Notes: generated from the sequence alone by a model not told the origin. Positions 43,445 through 52,939 are shown, numbered from the stretch's first letter. The stretch: 64,000 nt of DNA from Paracoccaceae bacterium (GCA_020446815.1 JAGRDY010000012.1:102148-166147); one strand, 5' to 3'. Numbers and translations are program-made.

Positions 43445-44101
43445 TCATTCCTCAAAAAGTTGGCTTTGTTTACCAATGGTTTCGGGGTCGTCCTCTTCTG
43501 CGTCGTCACCCAGTGCGCCCAGACCCGGCGCCGGGCGGTTGTCAAGAAGCCCGGCCGCGCGAAGCTCTTTCAGCCCCGGCAGATCGCGCGCCGATTCCAG
43601 CCCGAAATGATCCAAAAACCCCTGCGTGACCACATAGGTCACCGGCCGCCCCGGCGTCATTCGCCGCCGGCCAAAGCGGATCCATTCCAGCTCCAATAGC
43701 TGATCGACCGTCCCGCGCGACACGGCGACACCGCGGATTTCCTCGATCTCGGCGCGTGTCGCGGGCTGGTGATAGGCGATGATCGCCAGTGTTTCGATCG
43801 CCGCGCGGCTCAGCTTGCGGGTCTCCACCGTTTCCTTGTGCATCAGAAACCCGAGATCCGGCGCGGTGCGCATCGCCCAGGCATCGCCGACCCTGACCAC
43901 CCGCACGCCGCGCCCTTCATAGCGTTTGCGCAGATTGGCCAGCGCCTCGGCCGGGTCGGCGCCATGTGGCATCCGCGCGGCCAGTTCGGCCACCGTCACC
44001 GGATCGGCGGACGCAAAGAGGATCGCCTCGACCATGCGCTCCTGTTCACCCAGGGGTGGTGCCGCGAACAGGCTTCTGTCGGATGTGGGGTCTTCGCTCA
44101 C
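43445..44101 (-). CDS. scpB: segregation and condensation protein B
   Basis: Winged-helix kleisin-associated subunit of the SMC-ScpAB condensin, 218 residues. MVEAILFASADPVTVAELAARM and LAIIAYHQPATRAEIEEIRGV are diagnostic, and the second winged helix has RRMTPGRPVTYVVTQGFLDHFGL. An acidic C-terminal tail follows. Its start overlaps the scpA stop by 4 bp (ATGA). Confidence 0.96.
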   Translation of the reverse strand: MSEDPTSDRSLFAAPPLGEQERMVEAILFASADPVTVAELAARMPHGADPAEALANLRKRYEGRGVRVVRVGDAWAMRTAPDLGFLMHKETVETRKLSRAAIETLAIIAYHQPATRAEIEEIRGVAVSRGTVDQLLELEWIRFGRRRMTPGRPVTYVVTQGFLDHFGLESARDLPGLKELRAAGLLDNRPAPGLGALGDDAEEDDPETIGKQSQLFEE

Positions 44102-44886
44102 GGGTCTTTCCGTTTGATGGAGATGGCGGCAAAGGTATCGATCTGGCGTATGACGATCCGCCCCTGCTTGGCCAGTTCGAGCGACGCGGCGAATGTCGCG
44201 GCGGTGGCCGAACGGCGCCTGACCGGGTCGGCGGTCCAGCCCTCGGGCAGAAAGCCGGCCAGATCGGTCCAGTCGCCGGCAAAGCCGATCATCCCGCGCA
44301 TCCGGTCGAGCGCTTCCTCAAGCGTGAACACATGGTGACGGTCCATGGTGAAGGGGCGAAATTCGTCATGGGTGCGGATCCGTGCATAGGCCTGCATGAG
44401 ATCGAGCAGCGTCGCGGTATATCTGACCGAGCGCTTGCGCGTCATATCCTCGGGGATGCCGCGGACAAAGAAATCGCGGCCCTTCTGGTCACGCGCCATC
44501 AGTTGTGCGGCGGCTTCGCGCATGGCTTGCAGGCGTTCGAGCTGAAACGCCAGATGGGCCGCCAGTTCTTCGCCCGAGGGGCCATCGTCCAAAGGATCGG
44601 GCGGCAGGAGCAGGCGCGATTTCAGAAAGGCCAGCCAGGCCGCCATGACCAGATAATCCGCCGCAAGTTCGATCCGCAATACCTTGGCATCGCTTACAAA
44701 CTTCAAATATTGTTCGGCCAGTTGCAACACTGAAACCCGGCGCAGGTCGACCTTCTGGGTGCGCGACAGCGTCAACAGCAGGTCAAGCGGGCCTTCGAAC
44801 CCGTCGACATCGACGATCAGCGATTCAGCCGACAGCCGTTCGCGGATGCCTTGGCTGTCTTCCTCGAATGGGGTTGGCTCAGCCAC
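44098..44886 (-). CDS. scpA: segregation and condensation protein A
   Basis: Kleisin subunit of SMC-ScpAB, 262 residues. FEGPLDLLLTLSRTQKVDLRRVSV is the N-terminal SMC-neck-binding signature; a middle ScpB-binding region and a C-terminal winged helix (FAASLELAKQGRIVIRQIDTF) follow. It overlaps nagZ by 8 bp upstream and scpB by 4 bp downstream. Confidence 0.96.
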   Translation of the reverse strand: MAEPTPFEEDSQGIRERLSAESLIVDVDGFEGPLDLLLTLSRTQKVDLRRVSVLQLAEQYLKFVSDAKVLRIELAADYLVMAAWLAFLKSRLLLPPDPLDDGPSGEELAAHLAFQLERLQAMREAAAQLMARDQKGRDFFVRGIPEDMTRKRSVRYTATLLDLMQAYARIRTHDEFRPFTMDRHHVFTLEEALDRMRGMIGFAGDWTDLAGFLPEGWTADPVRRRSATAATFAASLELAKQGRIVIRQIDTFAAISIKRKDP

Positions 44887-45910
44887 GCTCCGGTTCCTTC
44901 ACAAGCGCCTCAAACTCGGCTTCCAGAAGGCCGGTGTCAATGGCTTGCGGCTCTTGACGGCCTTGCAGCGCGCGCGCGACCCTGCCCGCTGCCGCCTCGC
45001 CCAGGGGGCCGGCGGCGCTCACGGTTTCCACCATCTCGGCGCGGTTCGCATTGCAATGAAGGGCGATGTCGCAGCCCGCCGCAATCGCCGCCCCGGCCCG
45101 CGCGCCGATGCCCCCCGACAGCGCCTGCATCGACAGATCGTCGGAAATCAGCAGCCCCTCAAAACCGATCCGCTCGCGGATATGGGCGATCACCCTTGCC
45201 GAAGCGGTGGCCGGGCGGTCCGGGTCGATGGCCTCGAAAATGATATGCGCGGTCAGGGCCATGGGCAGATCGGCCAGCGCCGCAAAGGGCGCAAAGTCGG
45301 TTCGGGTCAGCTCATCCATTCCGGCCGTCACACGGGGCAGCTGCTTGTGGCTGTCCAGCGTGGCGCGCCCGTGGCCGGGCAGATGCTTGACCGCAGCCAG
45401 CACGCCCCCGGCGCGCAGCCCCTCGGCGGCGGCGCGCGCGGCACGGATCACCGTCTGCGGGTCGCTCCCGAAACAGCGGTTGCGCAGGAACGGGTGGGTG
45501 TGCGGCCCGGCGATGTCGGCGCAAGGGGCACAGTTGGCGTCGATGCCCACGGCCCTGAGTTCGGCGGCAATCAGCCGGTAGCGCAGCCAGACCGCCCGCT
45601 CCATCGCCCCGGGCGAGGCGGTGCGGGCGACCTGATCGAGCGGCGCCAGCCATTCACGCCAATGCGGCGCGCGCAACCGCTGAACCCGGCCGCCTTCCTG
45701 ATCGATCAGGATCGGTGCATCGCGCCCGACACTTGCGCGCAGTTCGCCGGTCAGCCTGCGCAATTGGTCGGGGCTGTCCACATTGCGCGCGAAAAGAATG
45801 AATCCCAAAGGGTTCGCATCACGAAAAAACTCTTTTTCATAATGGCTTATGGCAATATCTTCACATCCGAGAATCGCCGCCGACAACCCCGGCCCGGCGG
45901 CACACGGCAT
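44879..45910 (-). CDS. nagZ: beta-N-acetylhexosaminidase
   Basis: GH3 enzyme removing GlcNAc from anhydro-muropeptides in peptidoglycan recycling. GFILFARNVDSPDQL, ILIDQEGGRVQRL, VKHLPGHGRATLDSH (catalytic His and flexible loop) and LLISDDLSMQAL mark the family. The start at 45910 gives 343 residues and overlaps the upstream SPOR gene stop as TGATG; an ATG at 45934 would add eight residues. It sits in an operon with chromosome-segregation and envelope genes. Confidence 0.95.
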   Translation of the reverse strand: MPCAAGPGLSAAILGCEDIAISHYEKEFFRDANPLGFILFARNVDSPDQLRRLTGELRASVGRDAPILIDQEGGRVQRLRAPHWREWLAPLDQVARTASPGAMERAVWLRYRLIAAELRAVGIDANCAPCADIAGPHTHPFLRNRCFGSDPQTVIRAARAAAEGLRAGGVLAAVKHLPGHGRATLDSHKQLPRVTAGMDELTRTDFAPFAALADLPMALTAHIIFEAIDPDRPATASARVIAHIRERIGFEGLLISDDLSMQALSGGIGARAGAAIAAGCDIALHCNANRAEMVETVSAAGPLGEAAAGRVARALQGRQEPQAIDTGLLEAEFEALVKEPERG

Positions 45911-46947
45911 CACTGCACCACGGCGGGAACGCATTCAGCGTTGTCGGCCTCCAGGGCGGCGCAGAACCGGCGGGCGTCGTCGACATCGGCAAAGCCTTCG
46001 ACGCGCAGGCGGTAGAAAACCTGCCCGGCGCTTGAGGCCGCTTCGATGACCCGGCGCTTGCCGTCGAGCAGCGAGCCGTAGCGTTCGGCGGTCTGCTCCC
46101 AATGCTGCTTCGCCTCGTCCGGGCTCGAATAGGCGCCGATCTGCACAAGCCGGGTTCCCGCCGCCAGGGCTTCGGGGGCGATATCGAGCGCCGGGGGCGG
46201 GGCCATCGCCGCCGCGACCGCCGCCGCGGCGGCCTCGGCCATGGCGTCTATGTTGTCGGCATTGTCGGCATTGTCGGCATTGTCGGCGCCGGCAAGCTGC
46301 GCGGCGGCTGTACCGGGCCGCGCCGGCGGGCGCGGCGAATGGGCAACGCCCGGCACGGATTCCGGCAAGACGGCCATCGCCTGCGCCGTTGCCGGGGCGA
46401 TTTCGCTTCCGGCAGTATCGGCCGGGCCGTCGGGCAAGGGTTCGGCGGGGCGCGCCACAGGTGGCGCGGTCTGAACCAGCGGGGATGCCGCGTCAACCGA
46501 CGCTTGCTGCGCCTTCGGCGGCGGCGCGAGGGGCATGGCCGGAGCCGGTGCGACAGCCGCCGCCACGGCCTCGCCCATCGGCTGGTCTTCTTCGGCAAGA
46601 CCGCTGGCGCCCGGCGCCAGTGTGACGCTGTTGGCGGCCTCTGCCGCCGTGCCGTCCGCGGCAATGCGGTTGACCGCCAGCCCCTGATGAAGCGCCAGTT
46701 CGCCGCCGGGATCGTTCGGCGCGATGCGCGCGGGCCCTTCAAGGGCGCGAATGACCGGAATGCCGTTCACGTCGCGCATCGCCAGCGCATAGCCCCAATA
46801 GACCAGGCCGGCGACCAGCGCGACCGAGGTAAGCGCCCCTGCGCCATTGGTCAGTTTCCGGAACCTCACCCCCGCCGGTACCGTCTCGGCCCGGTCCCCG
46901 CCATAGCTGTCATAGGCATCGAAATCGTCGAAATCAGCGTCCGCCAT
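45910..46947 (-). CDS. SPOR domain-containing membrane protein
   Basis: Bitopic division-associated protein of 345 residues. A cytoplasmic N-terminus (about 1-33) precedes one helix (ALTSVALVAGLVYWGYALAM) and a long Ala/Pro-rich linker. That linker contains four Asp-Asn-Ala-type units from a 9-bp DNA repeat. The C-terminal SPOR domain (about 260-345, RLVQIGAYSSPDEAKQHWEQ) binds denuded septal glycan. It lies between argS and nagZ. Confidence 0.92.
   Translation of the reverse strand: MADADFDDFDAYDSYGGDRAETVPAGVRFRKLTNGAGALTSVALVAGLVYWGYALAMRDVNGIPVIRALEGPARIAPNDPGGELALHQGLAVNRIAADGTAAEAANSVTLAPGASGLAEEDQPMGEAVAAAVAPAPAMPLAPPPKAQQASVDAASPLVQTAPPVARPAEPLPDGPADTAGSEIAPATAQAMAVLPESVPGVAHSPRPPARPGTAAAQLAGADNADNADNADNIDAMAEAAAAAVAAAMAPPPALDIAPEALAAGTRLVQIGAYSSPDEAKQHWEQTAERYGSLLDGKRRVIEAASSAGQVFYRLRVEGFADVDDARRFCAALEADNAECVPAVVQ
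46252..46287. repeat. 9-bp microsatellite (x4) inside the SPOR gene
   Basis: Four consecutive units: GTTGTCGGC then three ATTGTCGGC, in frame, encoding an Asp-Asn-Ala/Ile repeat in the linker. Copy number changes would alter linker length without a frameshift. Confidence 0.85.
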
Positions 46948-47035
46948 GCTCTTGCCTCGCTCGCGGAGCGTCCCCCGGCCGGTCAGAGGAGTGCCGCGCC
47001 ATGCTTGCCTCGCCCTGGCGGCCCGCGCCTGTTGA

Positions 47036-48781
47036 TCAGCGCATTTCCTCCACCGGGGTCACGCCAAGGATACCAAGACCTGCGGAAATGACAACGCCCG
47101 TCGCCCGTACCAGGGCGATTTTGGCCTGACTTGTGGCGGCGTCGCCTTCCTGGATGAAGCGCAGGCCGGCATCGTCATTGCCGCGATTCCACAATCCATG
47201 GAATTCGGAGGCGAGGTCATAAAGGTAAAAGGCGATGCGGTGCGGTTCCTGGCCGCGGGCGGCAATTTCGACCAGCCGCGGCCATTCGGCGATCTTGCGC
47301 ACCAGCGCCAGTTCGGCGTCATGGCCCAGAAGCGCCAGATCGGCCCCGATCAGGGTGGCGTCATCGGCGGCGATGCCCGCCTCTTGCGCCTTGCGCAGCA
47401 CCGAATTGACGCGCGCATGGGCGTATTGCACATAAAAGACCGGGTTGTCCTTGGACTGTTCCAGAACCTTGTCGAAATCGAAATCCAGCGCCGCGTCATT
47501 CTTGCGCGTCAGCATGATGAAGCGGGTCACATCCTTGCCCGCGCGCTCGACCACATCGCGCAGCGTCACGAAGGTGCCCGCCCTTTTCGACATCTTGAAG
47601 GGTTCGCCATTCTTCCACAGCTTGACCAGTTGGGTGAGCTTGATTTCCAGCGGCACCCTGGCCCCCGACAATGCGGCAACCACGGCCTTCATCCGTTTGA
47701 CATAGCCGCCATGATCGGCCCCCAGAACGTCGATCAAGAGATCGAACCCGCGTGTCACCTTGTCGTAGTGATAGGCGATATCAGGGGCGAAATAGGTCCA
47801 GGAACCATCCGATTTCTGCACCGGGCGATCCTGGTCGTCGCCATAAGCGGTGGAGCGAAACAGCGTTTGTTCGCGTGCTTCCCAATCCTCGGGTTTCTTG
47901 CCTTTGGGCGGCTCTAGCGTGCCGGTATAGATGAGATCCAGCCCGCGCAGCGCCTCGATCGCCGCCTCGATCTTGCCGGTGCCGTAAAGCGCCTTTTCGG
48001 ACGAAAACACATCCATCCTCACCCCCAGCAGCGCCAGATCGTCGCGGATCATCTGCATCATCGCCTCGGTGGCAAAAAGACGGATATCGGCCAGCCAGTC
48101 GGATTCCGGCCGGTCGATCAGGCTATCGCCGTATTTTTCCTTAAGCGCCTCGCCGACCGGGATCAGGTAATCGCCGGGGTAAAGCCCTTCGGCGATTTCA
48201 GGGTCGAGACCGTTGGCCTCGCGGTAACGTTCATAGGCCGAACGCGCCAGCACATCGACCTGCGCGCCACCGTCGTTGATGTAATATTCGCGCGTCACCT
48301 CATAGCCCGCGAAGCTCAGAAGACCCGCCAGCGCGTCGCCGAACACCGCGCCGCGCACATGGCCCACATGCATCGGCCCGGTGGGGTTGGCCGAAACGAA
48401 TTCGACATTGACCCGCGCGCCCTGCCCCAGCGTGGAACGCCCGTAATTCGCCTGTTCGCCAAGCACCGCGCCGATCACCGCCTGCCAGACACCGGGTGCC
48501 AGGCGCAGGTTCAGGAAGCCCGGCCCGGCGGCCTCGGCCGACAGGATCCGCGCATCACCCGTCAGTTTCGCCGCCAGGGCCTCGGCAAGGGCCCGCGGGG
48601 CCATGCCGGCGGGCTTGGCCAAAACCATCGCCGCATTGGTGGCCATATCGCCATGGGCGGCATCGCGCGGCGGCTCTACCGCCACGCCGGCGCTATCAAA
48701 CCCGGCAGGCAGCACCCCCTCGGCGGCAAGGCCGCCCAATGCGTCGATGACAGCCGCGCGAATATCGGAAAACAGGTTCAT
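47036..48781 (-). CDS. argS: arginine--tRNA ligase
   Basis: Class Ia aminoacyl-tRNA synthetase of 581 residues. The HIGH motif is HVGH in [16 protein letters not shown]; the KMSKS counterpart is KMSKR in [15 protein letters not shown]. The N-terminal Add1 domain and C-terminal DALR anticodon domain ([17 protein letters not shown]) are complete. The start at 48781 ([11 protein letters not shown]) was chosen over an upstream in-frame start because family members begin this way. It heads the argS-SPOR-nagZ-scpA-scpB run. Confidence 0.97.
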   Translation of the reverse strand: MNLFSDIRAAVIDALGGLAAEGVLPAGFDSAGVAVEPPRDAAHGDMATNAAMVLAKPAGMAPRALAEALAAKLTGDARILSAEAAGPGFLNLRLAPGVWQAVIGAVLGEQANYGRSTLGQGARVNVEFVSANPTGPMHVGHVRGAVFGDALAGLLSFAGYEVTREYYINDGGAQVDVLARSAYERYREANGLDPEIAEGLYPGDYLIPVGEALKEKYGDSLIDRPESDWLADIRLFATEAMMQMIRDDLALLGVRMDVFSSEKALYGTGKIEAAIEALRGLDLIYTGTLEPPKGKKPEDWEAREQTLFRSTAYGDDQDRPVQKSDGSWTYFAPDIAYHYDKVTRGFDLLIDVLGADHGGYVKRMKAVVAALSGARVPLEIKLTQLVKLWKNGEPFKMSKRAGTFVTLRDVVERAGKDVTRFIMLTRKNDAALDFDFDKVLEQSKDNPVFYVQYAHARVNSVLRKAQEAGIAADDATLIGADLALLGHDAELALVRKIAEWPRLVEIAARGQEPHRIAFYLYDLASEFHGLWNRGNDDAGLRFIQEGDAATSQAKIALVRATGVVISAGLGILGVTPVEEMR

Positions 48782-48878
48782 TTTCTTGCCTCTTTGATCG
48801 AAAGAGGGGATGCCAGAGCCCGGATGCGCCGTCAATGCTCGTCGCGGCTGCGCGGCACCGAAACCTGCCATCGCGCCT

Positions 48879-49636
48879 TCAGCGGCAGGCCCGCAGCGGA
48901 TCGAGGCTTTCGGGGCCGCTCAATGGCCCGTGATCGCGCGCGGCAAGCGCGCCCCCGTCCAGTGTCACGGCGATGACCCGTGTCCAGTCGGGATTGGCGG
49001 CGAGGATGGTCGGGCGGCCGTCACAATTGGCGATGCCGCCCTGAAGGTAGCGGTCGCCAAACTTGTGATTGGTCAGGCCGCGCAGCTCGGCCACGCGCGA
49101 AAGCCTGCCGCCCTCAAGCCGGACGATCTTCAGCACCCGGCCAAGATGCGGGGTTTCGACATAGGCGATCTCCACCCGGCCGTCGCCATCGAGATCGGCG
49201 GCGCCCAGCGGCGCCAGCCAGCGAAAGCGCGTGCCGATAAACGGGGTGGCGGCGCGAAACACCGGCTTGCCGTTCGTCAGGCCGATGATCAACAGCCGCG
49301 CCCCGGCCCCAGCCTGGCTTTGCACCACGACGACTTCGGGCGCGCCATCGCCATCAACATCCCAAAGGCGCGGAACGGTATCTTCAAAGACCAGATCGTC
49401 GGGCAGATTGAATTCATAGACTAGTTCGAGGCGACCGCTGAACAGCCCGCCCGCGCGGCCCGCCCTGCGCCCCACCGTAATCCGCAACGCGCCCCATTCC
49501 AGCGCATCGCCAAGCGCGCCGTGCGGATAACGGCCGGTAGGGGCGGCAAATTCCGCGCCGGTGATTTCCTGGGCCGTGGCCGCACCTGCAACCGCGCCAA
49601 ACCAGCCCAGCAGGGCCAGCAGGGCGGCACGCGCCA

Positions 49637-49637
<1 letters not shown>
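48879..49637 (-). CDS. secreted VCBS/FG-GAP repeat protein
   Basis: Exported protein of 252 residues: signal peptide [22 protein letters not shown], then a beta-propeller-like region with FG-GAP/VCBS calcium-binding loops [15 protein letters not shown] and [15 protein letters not shown]. Function unknown; likely periplasmic. Its start overlaps the ferredoxin stop as TGATG, so the two are translated together, a conserved pairing whose meaning is unclear. Confidence 0.87.
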
Positions 49638-49996
<359 letters not shown>

Positions 49997-50189
49997 CTAA
50001 CCCAGCTTTTCAGCCGCTTCCAGCCCCCTCTTGCTAGCGGCAGGGATTTGCCCCGGGCGGGTGCGATCGGCTGCACACCGGAAAGAAAGGAGGGTTCTGC
50101 CGAACCTCGGCCCCGGCGCCGCGCTCGCCCCATTGCCCGACGGCGGCGATGCCTGGCCAAAGGGCGGTGCGGCAGGTGCTGCACGATGA

Positions 50190-50266
50190 TGGTACCGACG
50201 CCCCGGCTCGAACGGGGGACCCCCAGATCCACAATCTGGTGCTCTAACCAACTGAGCTACGTCGGC
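50190..50266 (-). tRNA. tRNA-His(GTG), without encoded G-1
   Basis: Cloverleaf on the minus strand: acceptor GCCGACG/CGTCGGT (G1 opposite T72), D arm GCTC/GAGC, anticodon stem CCAGA/TCTGG with loop TTGTGGA (anticodon GTG), T arm CCCCG-TTCGAGC-CGGGG, discriminator A73 and encoded CCA. Position -1 is T, so the universal G-1 is not encoded, as known for an alphaproteobacterial tRNA-His group. Confidence 0.97.
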
Positions 50267-50276
50267 ACACGCAGGG

Positions 50277-50305
50277 CATTTAGCCCCGTGAGGGATTTAA
50301 TGCAA
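50277..50305 (-). promoter_or_regulatory. putative promoter of tRNA-His
   Basis: On the minus strand TTGCAT (50305-50300), 17-bp spacer, TAAATG (50282-50277), ending 10 nt before the tRNA 5' end. Confidence 0.5.
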
Positions 50306-50394
50306 GGGGCGGATGGCCCGCCTGGCACGCCTTGCGGCCTTGCCAGCCCCAAGCGTTTCGCGGTAGCCATCCACCAGCCAAACAGGAGCAGGCG

Positions 50395-50607
50395 ATGGGC
50401 ATCGACAGCGACAGCGATATTCCGGCCAATCTGCAGATCGGTCCGACATCCCTTGGCATGGTGCGGATCTATGTCGAGGCCGAGGGCGTCGACCTGCCGC
50501 TCGACTTCGATCCGGACGAGGCCGAGGAGATCGCCGAGGAACTGCGTGCCGCCGCCCAGGCCGCGCGCGAGATGTCCGCGCCTAGGGGCAAACCCCGCAA
50601 GCGGTGA
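50395..50607 (+). CDS. small conserved acidic protein (possibly DUF6324)
   Basis: Soluble protein of 70 residues, MGIDSDSDIPANLQIGPTSL onward, with strands VRIYVEAEGVDLPLDFD followed by an acidic helix EAEEIAEELRAAAQAA and a basic tail. Similar short proteins are common in Rhodobacterales; function unknown. AGGAG lies upstream of the ATG. It converges on mmcB with a 26-bp overlap of the two 3' ends. Confidence 0.75.
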   Translation: MGIDSDSDIPANLQIGPTSLGMVRIYVEAEGVDLPLDFDPDEAEEIAEELRAAAQAAREMSAPRGKPRKR

Positions 50608-51034
50608 CACCGGGGTCGCGCAGCCGTTGCAGGCGCCGCGCCGCGTGACGGGCGAAGGCTTGCGTCATTGCCTTGCGCCGCGTCCCGGCCAGCCGGGTCT
50701 GCGCCCCCATCCGCAGGATTTCGGCGCCATAGCCATCGGCAACGATCAGACCGGTATCGCCGGGCAGCCTTTCGGCGGGGAAATTGCCGTCGACCGCCCA
50801 GAAAAAGCGGTCGGACCATTCCAGATAGTTCTGCCATTTGCGGTCCGCGACGAAATCGGCGCGGCTTGACTTGCACTCGATGATCCAGAATTCGCCCTTC
50901 GGACCCAAGGCCATGACATCGACGCGCAAACCGCGCGCGGGCACCAGCTCTTCCACCGTCACGAACCCGAGGTCGAGCAGGTGGCGGCAGACGCCGCGGG
51001 CCAGAACCTGGCCAGGCATGAGATCGCTGAGCAT
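50582..51034 (-). CDS. mmcB: MmcB family DNA repair protein
   Basis: PDDEXK-like nuclease-fold protein of 150 residues of the mitomycin-C-inducible MmcB family. The core motif is RVDVMALGPKGEFWIIECKSS (Asp ... Glu-x-Lys), as in restriction-fold nucleases; SDRFFWAVDGNFP follows. In Caulobacter MmcB is SOS-regulated. A perfect LexA box lies 12 bp before this ATG. Because that box is so close, the real start may be the ATG at 51019, or the message may be nearly leaderless. Confidence 0.92.
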   Translation of the reverse strand: MLSDLMPGQVLARGVCRHLLDLGFVTVEELVPARGLRVDVMALGPKGEFWIIECKSSRADFVADRKWQNYLEWSDRFFWAVDGNFPAERLPGDTGLIVADGYGAEILRMGAQTRLAGTRRKAMTQAFARHAARRLQRLRDPGVTACGVCP

Positions 51035-51045
51035 GGATCATTTAT

Positions 51046-51060
51046 GAACACAACATGAAC
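51046..51060 (-). promoter_or_regulatory. LexA (SOS) box of mmcB
   Basis: On the minus strand GTTCATGTTGTGTTC, an exact GTTC-N7-GTTC, the alphaproteobacterial LexA consensus, 12 bp before mmcB. LexA bound here would block the promoter; DNA damage would release it. Confidence 0.85.
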
Positions 51061-51363
51061 ATCTGTCCAGAGTCGCCTGCTTTTGCGCATTGCGCGGCAA
51101 ATCGGCGCCCGGCACCTGCACAGCCCCTTGCCGCAAGCCCGCCAAGCACCTATCTTGCCCGGTGGCGGGTTCTGCTCTTTGCGTGCAAGGCCCTTTTCCA
51201 GTGGCCGATAATCTCTTCCGAGGGAACTGGCTCTGTCAGGATCGTGGTCCTGTTACCCGGTGCCCACCTGTTAAATCAGGCTCTCGGGAAAAAATCGCCT
51301 TCACGGTCGCTGCGGTTCCCGCCACCTGTTGGCTTGCCGAAACCAGTTGGCTTGCCGAAACAC
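51061..51363. other. 303-bp gap with a tandem repeat, no gene seen
   Basis: Lies between the mmcB promoter and the end of the small membrane protein gene. It contains an 18-bp-period duplication at 51328-51361. Frames through it lack ribosome sites and similarity; I see no RNA gene. Confidence 0.5.
51328..51361. repeat. 16-bp direct repeat, 18-bp period
   Basis: GTTGGCTTGCCGAAAC at 51328-51343 and again at 51346-51361, separated by two bases, just downstream of the 103-residue membrane protein gene. Confidence 0.8.
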
Positions 51364-51675
51364 TCAGGGCGTTGGCGTGACGCGCACGCCCACCTGTTCT
51401 TGCCGTGGTGGCGCGGCGTTTACCCGTACCCGCCGCCCGCCACCGGACATGCCGGATTTTCCCATCCGCATGATGGCATAGCCAAACTGGACACCCGAAA
51501 ACACGATGCCGTTGAAGATGACCAGCATGAGGCCTGCGATGGCTCCGCCCTCCGTGGCGCGTATCAAATGCCAGAGGCCGCCGATATCGAGCCACAAGAG
51601 CAGACCGGTGAAGACCAGCCCGAGGGCATAGCCGATGGCGACGTGGCGGATATAAAGCCTGACAAGCGCGGGCAT
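51364..51675 (-). CDS. small integral membrane protein, conserved hypothetical
   Basis: 103 residues with two or three hydrophobic segments (HVAIGYALGLVFTGLLLWLDI; GGAIAGLMLVIFNGIVFSGVQFG) and a polar basic C-terminus ending in VRVTPTP. GGAAAGGAACC lies upstream of the ATG. Composition and ribosome site support a real gene; function unknown. Confidence 0.72.
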   Translation of the reverse strand: MPALVRLYIRHVAIGYALGLVFTGLLLWLDIGGLWHLIRATEGGAIAGLMLVIFNGIVFSGVQFGYAIMRMGKSGMSGGGRRVRVNAAPPRQEQVGVRVTPTP

Positions 51676-51904
51676 GGCCGGTTCCTTTCCTGGATGGTCC
51701 CGAAACTGCCATCGCGACCATCAAGACCCCTGGCGCCATTCTGTCGCACAATACCGCACCCTCGGCCACAAGAATCGCGTGGCGGTGAATGCCAGGGCGT
51801 TTCGCGCAATACCCGACACACGGGGCACCACCAGATGCCCGAGAGCGCCGCAGGCGTTGCAGGCTTCTGGCGATTCAGGCCTTCCTTGAAAGCCATACCG
51901 GCGT

Positions 51905-52387
51905 TCAGAACGCCGCGGGGCGCGCCTCGCGGGCCATGTGGTCAAGAACCGCGTTGACGAAGCGCGTTTCCTTTCCTTCGGGGAAAAACGCCCGCGCGAC
52001 ATCGACATATTCGGTGATGACGACCTTGGGCGGCGCATCCTCGGCCGACAGTTCCGCCCCCGCGGCGCGGAAAAGCGCGCGCAGGACCGGGTCGATCCGG
52101 CCGATCGGCCACTTGGCCACCAGCGCCCTGTCGGTCATCTGGTCGATCGCGGCCTGCTGGGTCACGGCACCCTCGATGATCCGCCGAAACAGCCCCGGCT
52201 CGGCTTCGGCCATTTCGACGTCTTCATAGACGGCCCCGAAGCGGTGGGTTTCGAATTCGGGGCCGACCTTGTCGACGCTCTGGCCAGCCGCTTCCATCTG
52301 AAACAATGCCTGCACGGCATAGAGCCGCGCGGCGGATTTCATCTGGCGCCTTTCGGCGGCTGTGGGTTTTCGGGCGGCATCGCTCAT
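51905..52387 (-). CDS. nusB: transcription antitermination factor NusB
   Basis: RNA-binding factor of 160 residues that joins NusE on boxA of rRNA leaders. RLYAVQALFQMEAAGQS, LVAKWPIGRIDPVLRALFRAAGAEL and VVITEYVDVARAFFPEGKETRFVNAVLD are diagnostic. It is the last gene of the rib operon, overlapping ribH by 4 bp. Confidence 0.97.
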   Translation of the reverse strand: MSDAARKPTAAERRQMKSAARLYAVQALFQMEAAGQSVDKVGPEFETHRFGAVYEDVEMAEAEPGLFRRIIEGAVTQQAAIDQMTDRALVAKWPIGRIDPVLRALFRAAGAELSAEDAPPKVVITEYVDVARAFFPEGKETRFVNAVLDHMAREARPAAF

Positions 52388-52935
52388 GCGCGGGTCGGTC
52401 CTTTGGCATCGCCGGCAATGCGGATTTCATCGCCCGGCGGCTTGAACCCCATTCCCTTGGTGCGGCGCGCCCATTTGCGCGAAAGGGCGACCAGATGCAA
52501 GGCCGCCGCGGCGGCCCCGCCGCCCTTGTTCTGGCCCGCGGGGTCGGCACGCACTTCGGCCTGGGCGCGGTTTTCGACGGTCAGAATGCCGTTGCCGATA
52601 CAGATGCCCTGCAACCCCATCAGCGACAGCGCGCGCGAACTGTCGTTGCACACCGTGTCATAATGGGTGGTTTCACCGCGGATGATGCAGCCGAGGGCGA
52701 CAAAACCGTCATAATCGGCCATGCGCGCCGCCAGGCCGATCGCCGTGGGCACCTCCAGCGCGCCCGGCACCTCGACCAGATCGCACGCGGCCCCGGCCGC
52801 CTCCGCGGCCGCGCGGGCGCCGGCCACGAGATCGTCCGCGATATCCTTGTAATAGGGGGCGACCACGATCAGCAGGCTCACCTTCTTGTCAAACCGCGGC
52901 AAGGGTAGCGAATGATGGGTCTCGGTTACGGCCAT
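52384..52935 (-). CDS. ribH: 6,7-dimethyl-8-ribityllumazine synthase
   Basis: Penultimate riboflavin enzyme, 183 residues from the ATG at 52935. VVAPYYKDIADDLVAGA, VPGALEVPTAI (substrate phosphate site), LGCIIRGETTHYD (catalytic His) and GILTVENRAQAEVRA mark the family. It follows ribB by 4 bp and overlaps nusB. Confidence 0.97.
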   Translation of the reverse strand: MAVTETHHSLPLPRFDKKVSLLIVVAPYYKDIADDLVAGARAAAEAAGAACDLVEVPGALEVPTAIGLAARMADYDGFVALGCIIRGETTHYDTVCNDSSRALSLMGLQGICIGNGILTVENRAQAEVRADPAGQNKGGGAAAAALHLVALSRKWARRTKGMGFKPPGDEIRIAGDAKGPTRA

Positions 52936-52939
52936 GGCC

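Noticed and set aside
51055-51957. 300-codon plus-strand frame
   Set aside because: Antisense to the small membrane protein and running into nusB; no domain.
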